From Xanthostigma xanthostigma (taxonomy: Eukaryota; Arthropoda; Insecta; Raphidioptera; Raphidiidae), in NCBI GenBank assembly GCA_963575645.1, contig OY754475.1, positions 22,792,509 to 22,856,508 of the forward strand: a DNA stretch of 64,000 nucleotides, read 5' to 3'. Below, in pieces: positions 23,880 through 34,482 of the stretch. Every line of letters begins with the position of its first letter. The stretch's first letter is position 1. The notes below the pieces were generated by a model. The model saw only the letters and a list, made by a program, of their open reading frames with translations, was not told the origin of the DNA and ran no database searches. The position numbers were made by a program, and so were the translations under genes.

Positions 23880-23976
23880 TTTTCGGAGTGACGCTTTTTT
23901 GGCGACGTTGTGACGTAAAAGGAGAAATGATTCAACGGTTAACGCAACGAAACTGTTACATCAGCTTTACATTTGA
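23880..23976 (+). repeat. Direct repeat unit, right of a Helitron
   Basis: Second copy of the 23290-23396 unit, slightly shorter. The two would be tandem if the Helitron were removed. Confidence 0.8.
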
Positions 23977-24462
23977 TGATTCTATTTTATAAAGCTTACG
24001 CAACTGTCATTGACAAGAAACGTGCAATTTTTGTTAGATTTTATACAATTATTTCTTTGGTTTTATTTCATTATATTTTTAACTATTAAACGAACATCTT
24101 TAAGAAAACCTGATATTTTTATTGCAATCGTTTTAACACCAAAGTAAAAAAAACGAGTTCAGTTTTCAAGAAGTTTCACTTCTCCTACGAGTTTATGTCG
24201 GTGCGCCTCACGCTTTATTTTAAACTGCGTAGATTTCACAGTTTTTTTTTGTAAAATTTCCACTTCGAAACATTTTCCCAGACATTTTGTTACAAAATTA
24301 ACTTGAAAAGCGATACCCAATTTTCATTGTGGATCGGTTATCCTGTGAGTTCAACACAATCAGATGTTTTGACACGACATCCTTTCAAAAATGTTTGTTT
24401 GAAAACGTAAAAGATACTTCCTCTGTAAGAAGTACTCGGGTTTGATCGGTTTTGTTTATAGG

Positions 24463-24470
24463 TATAAAAG
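24463..24470 (+). promoter_or_regulatory. Candidate TATA box (TATAAAAG)
   Basis: GGTATAAAAGCCGG is a textbook TATA context. It is about 60 bases before an ATG whose frame runs into a CAG|GTATGT donor. No strong initiator is visible about 30 bases downstream. Confidence 0.35.
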
Positions 24471-24524
24471 CCGGCCCTGATCGAACGTCCCTGTCTACTG
24501 CTGTGGATTGATTTTAATTCGGCC

Positions 24525-24577
24525 ATGATAGATAATAACTTAAAGAATAACAAAAACAAACATAAATATTGTTACAG
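24525..24577 (+). CDS. Candidate first coding exon, product unknown
   Basis: ATG at 24525 opens 17 codons (MIDNNLKNNKNKHKYCY) plus two bases, ending at CAG|GTATGT (donor at 24578). A TATA box lies upstream. No downstream acceptor in matching phase was found in the next kilobase: the 25.25 kb candidate needs another phase. The peptide is Asn/Lys-rich and unlike any family I know. It could be the start of a gene with a long first intron or a chance combination. Treat as a weak call. Confidence 0.25.
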
Positions 24578-25252
24578 GTATGTTAGCGAGTCGTCGTTTA
24601 TTTGCATGAACGGCAGCGCTAATTATTATTCACTGTGTTTTGTGATGTCATAATATTAGTAAAACATTACTTCTTTTTACGTCCTTGTTTCGACCTGATT
24701 ATTGACCTTCGCGCATACGACTCGACGCAGGGACGGATTAGCAAATACATATAGTATTTTTATCTCCTCACATCGTTTCAGTCTTAGACTAATCAAAACG
24801 AACCTTAATTAATTTGAGGTTAAACGTTGCCTATACTTATCACTCCTATATTGCTAGTCTGGAACAGGACGACGACCCAACGGTGCAGACATACATACGT
24901 CTGTCTCCGCCATTTAGACCTCAAACGTTATGCGCATGTCCGAAGATGGAGTATACACTTCCCGACCACAGTCACAACCAGTGAGGGTAGAGGTAAGGAG
25001 AACCATCTTAGATGGCAGTAAAACTGAAGTACGCCTGTTACGTCAATTTTCCCTCGTCTCCGAACATAACGCCGATTCCATTGAATCAACCATATTACAT
25101 CTGTAATGAATCCGCCGTGTAAGATTCTACCTCGAGGCATCCATCTTTAAAACAAACGATAGCTACGTCGAGGGCTTATTGTCTTAGATTTGGCGCCAGC
25201 CTTTAATCTGGTAATCTGTCAGTCGTCAGTTCTCAAACTGAGAGATAAGTAT

Positions 25253-25388
25253 ATGGCTGCAGCCATTGTACCACCGGTGATGTTTGAATTGCCTGACGCG
25301 AGGCGTATCGGCAATAATGAAACGTTGCACGTCTATTGTTACGAGCCAGGGATGGACAAAATACCGCAATGGTCAAATCAATATTTTT
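25253..25388 (+). CDS. Candidate coding exon, product unknown
   Basis: ATG at 25253 opens MAAAIVPPVMFELPDARR and continues 45 codons (including YCYEPGMDKIPQWSNQYF) plus one base to TTTTT|GTAAGT (donor at 25389). Upstream the frame is open to a TAG near 25162, and CTTATTGTCTTAG (about 25190) could be an acceptor. Base composition is less AT-rich than the neighbourhood. I do not recognise the product and no partner exon is proven. Confidence 0.22.
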
Positions 25389-25434
25389 GTAAGTTTTATT
25401 AATATCACACAAGAATACTCACGAAGGAAAGCGT

Positions 25435-25592
25435 CAAGCAAAATATAAATTCCCAAATTTTACAATTTTTTTTTCAAAAAGTATTTCTAAATTTTATTTT
25501 TTAACTAGGTATTCGTATTATTTTTCTTTTTTCATTATTATGATCCCGGTTGGGTGGGGGGGGGGTAATTACATCCCTTATCTACGCTTTAG
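25435..25592 (+). mobile_element. Partial GGCGTAGATA-family MITE
   Basis: Shares CAAAAAGTATTTCTAA, AGGTATTCGTATTATTTTT, a G run and CTTATCTACGC with the element at 10195-10407. The left end is eroded. Confidence 0.55.
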
Positions 25593-26920
25593 CCACTGTG
25601 TGACCATCAAAGCCCAACAAATATTTGTTGCACATCCCTGTATGAAATGCTTGTATAGCGGTCTAAAAACTACCTTCCCTGTTTATTTTGTCAATTTCAC
25701 TGCTCATAATTTTTTATGAAGATAAAGTCTAACAAATTTTCACTGTGATTACATACAAATATAAACCCACAAGAAAATAGCTTTGTGTGTAAACAAAAAT
25801 GAATCTATTATGAAATACAAAAGCCGTCAAAGTCACACGCAGTTGGCTTTTGTGCTGCAAAAACAGTTTCAACTGTATTTTCAACATATTATTTGTAATG
25901 GTCGGAGAGCTCACCGTCAGATTTTCTACGCAGACGTCTGCTTTCTGCGTACGTCTCTTCCGAGCATTTCCTGAAGTTAAACTTCTTTTGGCACGTTAAG
26001 TGGAAATTTTACTAGAGACTGTGCTGTATATAACGTTAAAGAATCAGTTAATTTATTATCAGTATCGTAGTTGAATATTGACATAATTTGTGTCAATATT
26101 TTTGTGACAATTTTTTGGGTGAATTTTGAAAAAAAAAATTTGAGTCATTTTACAGCATTATTTTTCAGGTCACCGAGTTTCAATGTTATAATATAAAAAA
26201 ACTCGGGTCGCAGTGCCAAATCCTGCCGACAATATAGTGTACCTATTTGCTTTTATAGGCAGTGTGGCTCTATTATATGAACAAAATAATGGACAAAATA
26301 AAAAAAAAATTACTCCTTAACACACCCCTTAAAACAACATTTTGTTACTTAATTTCAATACTACATATTATCAATTCAACATCTACACCAAATTATATAT
26401 ACCCTTCAGTATGTAAATCCATATCAGTATATTTGTGTTTTTATAAAATTTGTAAGTTCGGTCTTGCCGGGCCGATTTTTTTTAAATGTTAGCAGCACAT
26501 TTTAATTATTACAAATTTGAAATGATTCGGAAATTTTTTTGGTACTTTTGGGCGTGCCTTATGGCAAATACGCTAATAAAAAATGGAGCCTCACCGGACA
26601 TCGACAAAAGCGTTAGGCACCGGATAATCTAGATCTATGTGTGTTTTCAATACGTCGTAAATCCGACGATCGGCTCTGAAACTACGACTATTCAAAGAGC
26701 GTGAAACAGAATCCACACAAATATTAATTGCAATACTTCGATACAATCGACCCTTCCTACAAGGGTTTCGGCTGGCGTTCCAATCCTCACGCAATTCACG
26801 TTTTGTAATTGCGGCGTAGGTATACCAATAAGCTGCCATACAACCTGCGTAGCTATTGTGGATTATATCGACGGATGACAACTATATATAGAAATTATAC
26901 AATGAAAACACCAAATCGTC
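25593..26920. other. No gene confidently seen
   Basis: The minus frame 26591-26881 (96 codons) is less AT-rich and reaches a possible TCCG|GTGAGG donor. It resembles no family and no acceptor or promoter supports it, so I leave it uncalled. Confidence 0.35.
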
Positions 26921-27212
26921 TTGGTTTCCGGGCTCGTGGGCCGTGCTCCATTGATGTTTCTACCTGACGTTGCGTCTACAACTGCGATGTGGCATCGGAC
27001 GATCGGAATGACTGTGGTGTCCAGCCCTGTGTGTGTTTTCTACTCGGTCGTAGCAACGTGTTTCGTTGTACGACCGAGAAGAAAACACAACACGCCGAAG
27101 ACATTTCTCCCGCCGTCACGCCGCCTTTGATAACGTCTACCGCTGTTGTGGACGCAACGTCAGGTAGAAATACCAAATGGATCACGGCCTACGAGCCCGG
27201 AAGCCAAAAAGA
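26921..27212. mobile_element. Foldback element with nested hairpins
   Basis: Outer arms: TTCCGGGCTCGTGGGCCGTG and TTTCTACCTGACGTTGCGTC at the left, GACGCAACGTCAGGTAGAAA and CACGGCCTACGAGCCCGGAA at the right. The centre is a second hairpin, GTGTTTTCTACTCGGTCGTA against TACGACCGAGAAGAAAACAC. Nearly the whole 290 bp can fold into one long structure. Non-coding. Confidence 0.85.
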
Positions 27213-27291
27213 TCTGGAACAAAACCGGCCTTGAAAGCCTATATAGACTTGGATGATGAAAACTTCACTCACAAAAAACGTGTCTATTGTT

Positions 27292-27405
27292 CAAGGTTAT
27301 TAGATGGTGACCTCGTTCCGTTGGATATAGTAGTAGAGAGATGACGTCTTACAGCGGACTGTCAATTGATGTTGCGTCGTTGATATAAAAATGACGTCAT
27401 TAATG
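27292..27405 (+). mobile_element. Partial copy of the CAAGGTTA MITE
   Basis: CAAGGTTATTAGATGG, CCTCGTTCCGTTGGATA, GATGACGTC and CGGACTGTCA follow the left half of the full element at 30755-31087. The right half is missing. Confidence 0.6.
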
Positions 27406-27434
27406 AGCTTTTATTTCAGGCATTTTGTACCATA

Positions 27435-27765
27435 TCTTTATATATATAAAAATCTCGTGTCACGATGTTTGTCCGCGCTAATCTCCGAAACCATTGAACC
27501 GATTTAAATGAAATTTTGTAAATGTGTCTTGCTCGGTCCTACTTACGCTGTAGGGTGGTTTTTATATTAAATATTTTGTACAGAATCACGGTGTTTTCTA
27601 AAAAAAAAATTGTTTTAGTACCAAGTAGTGACATCTGATAGAATTCGCTCAAAGCTATAAGTTCAGAAGCAAGTCGGTAGAAATCGTTATTAGTTGAGAC
27701 ACCGGGCCGCAAACGAAATACATTTTATATCTATCGCACCCGGGTGAAACCGGGACGGCCGCTAG
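27435..27765 (+). mobile_element. Helitron-like non-autonomous element
   Basis: A|TCTTTATATATATAAAAA at the left, and CCCGGGTGAAACCGGG hairpin then ACGGCCG and CTAG|T at the right: all three Helitron hallmarks. The body contains CCGAAACCATTGAACCGATT, shared with 38544-38949. Confidence 0.75.
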
Positions 27766-28494
27766 TAATTATAATAAAATTACATTCCTTGAAAAATTCG
27801 CAAAGATTTCGTTTGACGTTATCTAATTACAAATGCATTAATTTTTATATTAATGGTACGTTCATTAAGAATCTAATTACTTATTAAAAAATTTAAAAAA
27901 GGCCGTATAACCGTAATTACCAATAAAATAAAATATATGCAATTAAACATCGTAATTATAATCATAAATATTATAATAATCTTACCGCGTTTTAAATTTA
28001 CGGCCGTTTCGTACAGATTGAAGAATTTAATTCGAATAAATAAATAAATTACATTTTCGCTTTCGTCTGTGATTTATTAAAACATTAAGTTAAAAAAGTT
28101 TCATACATTTGTATTGATAAAGACGAGGCTTTGCTTTATTTAAAATGTTAAAAAATAATTTTTATATGTCTCTCGGAAAAACTTTTTAAAAAGTTTTGTA
28201 AATAGCTGTACACAATGTGAACAGAAAATTGTTGTTGAAATGTTTCATTCAGAGTCGTATTTAGGGGTTTTTGCGGACGGCTCGTCAAATATTATTGCAT
28301 AAATGCAGACAAATAGCGCGGAATTTTAAAGCCGTTTGTCTTATTTTTAAGTGGTTTAAGTTCATGTTCTGCCTTGTGTGAATTTTATAACGTGGATCGC
28401 TAAGCGATTTTGTCAGGAGCGCCAAATCATCCGTTCCCCTATAAGACACCAGGGTACTGAAATTTCTAAAAACGTCATGAACATAAATGATCCC
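27766..28494. other. No gene seen
   Basis: AT-rich; no recognised element or coding frame. Confidence 0.4.
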
Positions 28495-28948
28495 GCACAA
28501 TTTTATGGGATTTGGTTCTCGGTTAAATTGATCGCAGATGGTTTTATTTTATAGTTTAAAGCTCAATAAGAAAAAGTGTTCATGAGCGCATAGCTTAAGA
28601 ACCAATAGATTTTAGCTACAGATATGTTTAGCTAAAATCTCGAATCTTAAAAAATCTTAATATATGTTTTCGAGTGCGCCGAATCCGAATTTGACATTAT
28701 TATTTTATACAGAGTGACACCTTCCAACATTACCTAGTTTTCGACTATTTTTCTATTTCTAAAAAAAAATGCACAAAAGTTGAACATGGAACATGTTTGT
28801 GAATTCAATGAATATCCCTATATCTAAAACCTCGCTAAACATATCTGTAACTACAAATGGACAATTTTCTTAGCGGCCTTTAAACATAAAATAAAACCAT
28901 TTGCGATCAATTTAGCCGAGAACCAAATCCCTCCGTACACCCTGTATA
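28495..28948. mobile_element. Inverted-repeat element with CACCCTGTATA end
   Basis: GGGATTTGGTTCTCGG, AAATTGATCGCAGATGGTTT and ATATGTTTAGC at the left are matched inverted by GCTAAACATAT, AAACCATTTGCGATCAATTT and CCGAGAACCAAATCCC at the right. The right end is TACACCCTGTATA. The left terminus appears rearranged. Confidence 0.7.
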
Positions 28949-30754
28949 ATAACCAATAACTGTCTGAATGTCTAACATTGACCAAGTTCCCACAGTGGGA
29001 AAACAGCGCAAATATGATAAATTGAAACAATATTGTTATTTATTTGAATATGCATATTATTATTTTGTAAATAATAATAAGTCTTATTTATTGTTGTCAT
29101 ACGGAAATGCACCTGTCGCATTATATAATATACAGGATGAATCGTTCGAACTGACATCATTAACATATTTCATAAATGCGTATTTATAACCAGAGTCAAT
29201 CTAGGACCTAAAAAATTACAGTGTCATTGTTAATGAGCGACAGATAACAATCGTTTAATTAATGCACCTGTTGTCGCTAATTGTTATATTCAGTCTTTTG
29301 TTCATAACTGTACTTATCTTAGCCACGATGCCTTTCACAGGCCAAGTGTCAAACTCAAGGTCACACGTTTATATTTCAAGCGTGTCCGACTATTCTAAAT
29401 GAATGACCAATAAGTCAAAATTCTACCCACAAGAAGATTTTTTTCGTGCCCGCATATAGCGGTAGGAAAATGTCCCTTTTTCGCACTAGTGCGTAACTCG
29501 AAACAACAGAAATGCGATAATACTAATTTCTCTATATCAGTTGCCATTTAAATCTATACGAGCAACAGAGAAGCGAAGTAGGCTTTGTCTTCGTAATCAA
29601 TCTAAATTTCCAACATGGTCGAACTGTCAGATTTGAAAATATATGCTTATTATAAAGTATAAATCTATTTTTTAGACGGTACGTGCAAAAAATGTAGTAT
29701 GTATCTCGAACGTAAGATTCGTGTTACTTTGGTTACTCGTTGAAGATATGTAAATTGCTTATAATGATATGTTATCACTCACCAAATCGCTCGTGTTAAC
29801 TCTATGTAACTCCTCGTCATAATGCTTTTCATTACAAACGAGATACATACACTAACTACTTTTTTTTAATTTTATTTTATAAATCTCCTTTATTGCAAAT
29901 TTGGGTATACAAAAATGTGTGTAAAGCTTTTTCGAGTAATAAATATTTTCAATTCAATTCTATTCTATATTATATTAGCTGCTCTTCATGCTTGTTTTCC
30001 AATCGTAAAATAGCCCATTTAATCACAGAAAATTACTGTTCTGTGCCATTTAATACTAGTGTAGTAAAGTAAAACACTATTAATAACTACAGTAAGCCTT
30101 TTATAGCGTGTATATTCTTCCATCTTGTTTATGTTTGACATTGAGAGTTCACGGATAAAGCAAATGGCCGATCTCAGTTAATTTTAAGTCTACTCAATCG
30201 TTCATCAAAATTTTTACTTATAGACGAGTCAGTTTTACCAATTATGACAAAATAAAACAAACTATATCAGTCGGCGATTTTAAATAAATTTTATGCTCTC
30301 GCATTAATTATTACAGCCCGTAGATCATGGAGTATATAAAATAAAAAATAAACTTTATTTAAGTATTCAATATATTAAATTTGTACATTAGTAAAATATC
30401 AGTATTATACAATAAAAAAAATACCTTAAGTATTGTGAACCTTATATAATAGAATAGTTTTACAGCTAATGTCAGACTAGCTTAATTTGAAAGCACTTTA
30501 CAAAAAATAGCACGCTTTACTCAATTTTTTTATTCCATTTATAAACTTTGTTTCATATATACTCAATCGCGTTTAAATTGCTTGTGTGACACTAGCTTTA
30601 GCGACAGACAGTTTCGTAATCACTTCTTTTGAAACTTTTAAATTTTGTCCTTTTTTAATTTTTTGAAAATTGCATGAGCTAAAAGCGAGACAACGTTAGG
30701 CTCCAATACCTATGTCGTTAATTTCTATAACAAATATATTTCTTTGGATATGAT
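28949..30754. other. No gene seen
   Basis: AT-rich with only short poorly conserved frames. Open frames at 28968-29189 (+) and 28972-29166 (-) are mutually antisense. Confidence 0.4.
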
Positions 30755-31087
30755 CAAGGTTAGTAGATTGCAGAGGTTGCCTCGTTCCGTTGGATAGTAG
30801 TGGGGGATGACGTCATCCGGCGGACCTGTCAGTTAATTGCGTGGCAACGACTGTTGTTTATAAACATTAATATTAAAGAAATCAAAAGACAGAATATCGA
30901 TATTATTTGCAATAAATTATTGTTTTTAAGGTAAGAGAGTTTTAGTCCTGGTTAAGTAGGTATAAGAGACATTTTTGTTATTGTCATTGTATAAGTTGAT
31001 AAAAGTATGAACGGTTCTGACGTCATTCCTGCGCTTACGCTGATTGGCCAGATGGAACGAGGCAACACCTGTAATCTAATAACCTTG
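30755..31087 (+). mobile_element. MULE-like MITE with 9-bp target duplication
   Basis: Ends CAAGGTTAGTAGATTGCAG and TGTAATCTAATAACCTTG are inverted, as are TTGCCTCGTTCC and GGAACGAGGCAA. Flanks GGATATGAT (30746-30754) and GAATATGAT (31088-31096) are a 9-bp duplication with one change, the length typical of Mutator-like elements. Non-coding, 333 bp, just downstream of the glycine-rich gene. Confidence 0.7.
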
Positions 31088-31264
31088 GAATATGATTTAG
31101 CTATCACGTTTAACTTTCAATAATAACAGCTTACATAATTTTCGGGTACTAAATAGAAAATTCTTCATCTTTGAAATAAATATGAACATTATCGTAAAAT
31201 GAGATTAGAATTGTTACAAAAATTTATATAAAAAAAATATTTTTAATATGGCGGACAGTCCCTC

Positions 31265-31270
31265 TTTATT
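31265..31270 (-). terminator. Poly(A) signal AATAAA of the glycine-rich gene
   Basis: AATAAA on the minus strand begins 14 bases beyond the stop codon. The 3' UTR would be very short. Confidence 0.6.
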
Positions 31271-31283
31271 TTAAACTGTTTTA

Positions 31284-32062
31284 TCATTTACTGTACCCTC
31301 TGTAACCAGAAACATAACCTGAACCGCCATAACCGCCTCTATTATAGCCACTATAACCTCCATAACCGCCGTATCCTCCTCTATTCCCGCCGTATCCACC
31401 ATAACCACTACCTCCGTATCCTCCATAGCCACCGGTTCCTCCATAACCACCGGATCCTCCATAACTGCCGGATCCTCCATAACCGCCCGACGAATAAGGA
31501 TCATAATAACCATAACCGGTATTACCAGTTGGGTAGCGGTTGTAACCACTGTAACCGTTATAGGAGCCGAATCCTCCGTTTCCTCCATAACCTCCGTAGC
31601 CTCCGTAACCGCCATAACCTCCAATACCGCCTCGGTTGTAACCTCCGTAGCCTCCGTAACCTCCGCTTCCGTAACCACCGTAGCCACCGCTTCCGTAACC
31701 TCCGTAGCCTCCGCTTCCGATCCCGCCGTAGCCTCCACTTCCGATCCCGCCGTAGCCTCCACTTCCGATCCCGCCGTAGCCTCCACTTCCGATTCCGCCG
31801 TAGCCTCCGCTTCCGTAGCCGCCGTAGCCTCCGCTTCCGTAGCCGCCGTAGCCTCCGCTTCCGTAGCCGCCGTAACCTCCGCTTCCGTAGCCACCATAAC
31901 CTCCGCTTCCGTAGCCTCGCGATCCTAAGTAATTGGTTCCGATTCCGCTGTAGCCTCCGTAGCCGCCTGTTCCGTAACCGCCTCCGCCGTAGCCTCCGTA
32001 GGTGCCGCCGCCGTAGTACGGGTAACTGCTTCCGTAGCCACCGCCATAGTAGCTTCCTAGAC
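31284..32062 (-). CDS. Glycine/tyrosine-rich secreted protein, exon 3 (repeat domain)
   Basis: Last coding exon, 258 residues then TGA. Acceptor TTAATTTCATCAG precedes GTCTAGG. The exon begins with two bases that complete the AGT serine codon opened by exon 2, so the phase agrees. It encodes SYYGGGYGSSYPYYGG, then about ten copies of a 9-residue unit GGYGGYGSG, four of them with Ile (GGYGGIGSG), then longer GGYGGYG and GYNR variants ending RGYSK. Composition is almost only Gly, Tyr, Ser, and no Cys. Such GGY repeats occur in insect glycine-rich cuticular, eggshell and silk-associated proteins; which one cannot be told. The codons are G/C-rich against an AT-rich genome, and the unit is tandemly homogenised at DNA level (three near-perfect 27-nt copies around 31718-31790). 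Confidence 0.9.
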
Positions 32063-32860
32063 CTGATGAAATTAAACTAAATGCTACAATTTGAAAAAAT
32101 GTTATTAACAATTGAACGCGCAGCAATCAAAGAGTATTTCAGTTCACAAGTTCTCTCAAAAGATGGCAGTACATTCGATTCTTAGTAGCTTACGAGAAAA
32201 TAGAGTAAAAATGTTGTCGCGAAAAACAAGGTCCAAATGAATAAATAATAATAAAAGATTTATGTTGAGATAAAGTCGATCTATTATTTGAAAACATTAA
32301 TTGTTCTAAATTTATTCAAAAGTCCTTTTTGTAAACATGATAAATGAGGTAGTCATTTTTACAATGTTTAAACACAAAAGATCCATGAAATTTCTTTTGT
32401 TTCTTTGATCTCCCGGAAGCAATGTCGTCATTTGCTAAAAGTATTTATAATCTTTTATAAAGAAACACCAATTTTAACTGACGCGTTACAAATTCATGAG
32501 ATTTAGTGATTAATGAGTAATGACAATGAATGAAAACACCAATAGGGAGTGGACTGTATTATTTCTGCCAAAATATCAAATCGTACAGTAGACTGCATAT
32601 TATCTGACATTCTGACTGTTTGTTCGTTTTTGTTTGTGGTTAGGACAAAAAGTTATGCTTAACGGTTAATCATAGCTAATAAAAACGGTAGTCAAATGTT
32701 TTTTGCGGCTACAGTTTGAAATTTGTCGAGAGAACAATCGCCTTAATAAAATTTAAAATTGTAATTAATAATTCGGTCGTTTTAAAACGGGCCAAGCCGA
32801 ACCTGTATTTTTGTCACACAACAAAATCATCTTGCACCGCATATTCAGGAATATACTTAC

Positions 32861-33014
32861 TACTACTGGCAGCGGTTTTTAAATCGGCTGACTTTTCACT
32901 GCTAACACCGTTCCTTGCTGTGACCTCAACTTGACGTTTGGGATCCTTGTTCAAGGCCGTTTCCGCTACAATCACCGCTAACAACGCCGCTAACAACGGA
33001 AGAACCAACTGAAT
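32861..33014 (-). CDS. Glycine/tyrosine-rich secreted protein, exon 2 (signal peptide and linker)
   Basis: Acceptor TCTTTTTCAG precedes ATTCAG; the donor is GTAAGTAT (GT at 32860-32859). The 154-nt exon encodes 51 codons plus one base. The first half is hydrophobic (IQLVLPLLAALLAVIVA), the core of a signal peptide, with cleavage likely after AVIVA. Then comes a charged linker with NKDPKRQ and SEKSADLKTAAS, similar in style to the pre-repeat segment of insect glycine-rich cuticle proteins. The exon has no ATG of its own and needs exon 1. Intron 2 (32063-32860) is 798 bp. Confidence 0.85.
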
Positions 33015-34074
33015 CTGAAAAAGATTTTTTATTTTCTTTTTGTAAATGTCGAAAATTTCAAGTAAACATTTTCTTTTAAATGTTAAAAATAGAGATCCTA
33101 CGTTAAGCTCGAAAATAATGACTAAATTTGTTTGCTACACTGAAGCCGCCATCTTGAATTATTGGTAGTAAAATTCTTGAAATGTATTGTTTTTGGAACT
33201 ACACGTGTCTGCAAAACTTCAATCCAATTGCGTCAAAGTCGACATGCCAGATGTGTAACAGACAGACAGACAAATCAAGTCAAATAGAAGCTTATAATTT
33301 ACTCAAAATAATTAATCCATTAATTCTAAAGTCTTTAAAGTGTATTGTCATCGATTCTCCACGTGTATGCAAAATTTCAATCCATTCGGATAATCAGAAG
33401 TCTGTTAAAATCGATTTGCAAGATTTGCAACAAACAGACGGACAAATGAGTAAAAAAATACTACTTCGAAAATATCGAAATGTGTTTTTTTTTTTTTTTG
33501 TAAAATTCGCAGTTGAAAAAGGATTACTGTATTTCCTTCGTCGCAGGAAATGACTATTCTGCGTCGAGGTCAGTTATGTTATCTTCAAATAGATAAATAT
33601 CGAAAGTGACACTAATTCGGGTGACACAGAGCGCATGATCTGCATAACAACAAACACAAGAGGCGCACCTGTTTGGGTCCTTTTGTTGCAAACGGATTTC
33701 TTATGAGTTTAAATTCCGCGTTGAGATAAATCTTTTCTTGAATGTTATAGGAAATTAGTCACGTCGTCTGGCAATATATTTGCAACTATTTTTCGGGCCC
33801 GGTTTCGCCCGAGTATGTGGTTTGGCAACGAAATAATTAAAAAGAACAAATCACTTTACTGTGCGGAATCCTCGGTTTACTTTACATTTTCGCTAACTGC
33901 TCATCCTTCTTTCATAAGAGCGTAATATATATTAGAGCCTTTGTTACTCGGGAAAATAAGTGACTTTTTCCAAATTAGCTATAAGGCTTTAAGAAAATTA
34001 ATAAGGTCATGAACTTATGATTTAGATATTTGTAATATTTTTATAACGTGTTTTTCTTTTCTTTTTGTTTTAAC

Positions 34075-34137
34075 ATGTATTCATTTTCTGTAATTGTAAT
34101 TTCCCTGTTATTGGAGTTACATCTGTTGGGAAATAAA

Positions 34138-34175
<38 letters not shown>
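34075..34175 (+). mobile_element. LINE 3' tail with TTA microsatellite
   Basis: CTGTTGGGAAATAAATA leads into about twelve TTA repeats (34141-34175), a common 3' end of insect non-LTR elements. 5' truncated; no frame. Confidence 0.5.
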
Positions 34176-34419
34176 ATCAGACTGCCCGTCGGCAAAAATT
34201 TTACTGACAAATACTCTCCCCAAACTTTGTATATGGCTTCATTAGGCCTAGTCTGACACCTATTTCCTCTATGACTTTTCTTGATTTTGGGGCGTTTTTC
34301 CTCTAAATTTTCCGAAAGATGTAAAAATTTATAAATACTGTTTGTTTTTTTTTTAATTGGATAGCTTAAAAAGTTTACCCAAAACGCTAAAATAATGTTC
34401 TCTGACAAATAACATAAAC

Positions 34420-34482
34420 CATTTAAAATGTCTGACACCTCGAATATGACGAACATATTCGAGGTGTCAGACATTTTAAATG
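34420..34482. repeat. Perfect 29-bp inverted repeat with 5-nt loop
   Basis: 34420-34448 and 34454-34482 are exact reverse complements; the loop is ACGAA. The arms contain AATGTCTGACACCTCGAATA. Confidence 0.95.

Noticed and set aside
26591..26881. 96-codon minus frame in less AT-rich DNA
   Set aside because: A possible donor at its end, but no acceptor, promoter or recognisable domain. Not strong enough to call.
31271..31897. 208-codon minus frame rich in Ala-Thr-Glu repeats (TEAEATA)
   Set aside because: Shadow of the Gly-Tyr repeat exon in another frame. A 27-nt repeat without stops is open in several frames; only the GGYGGYGSG frame joins in phase to a signal peptide.
31529..32080. 183-codon plus frame rich in Arg-Ser (RSRRSLRF)
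   Set aside because: Antisense shadow of the same repeat exon, no splice or promoter support.
34075..34175. Possible CRISPR-like or satellite array from regular TTA spacing
   Set aside because: Plain trinucleotide microsatellite at a LINE tail in a eukaryotic genome.
34070..34474. 134-codon minus frame ending in poly-Ile
   Set aside because: Runs through a TTA microsatellite and the palindrome arm. Low complexity, no family resemblance.
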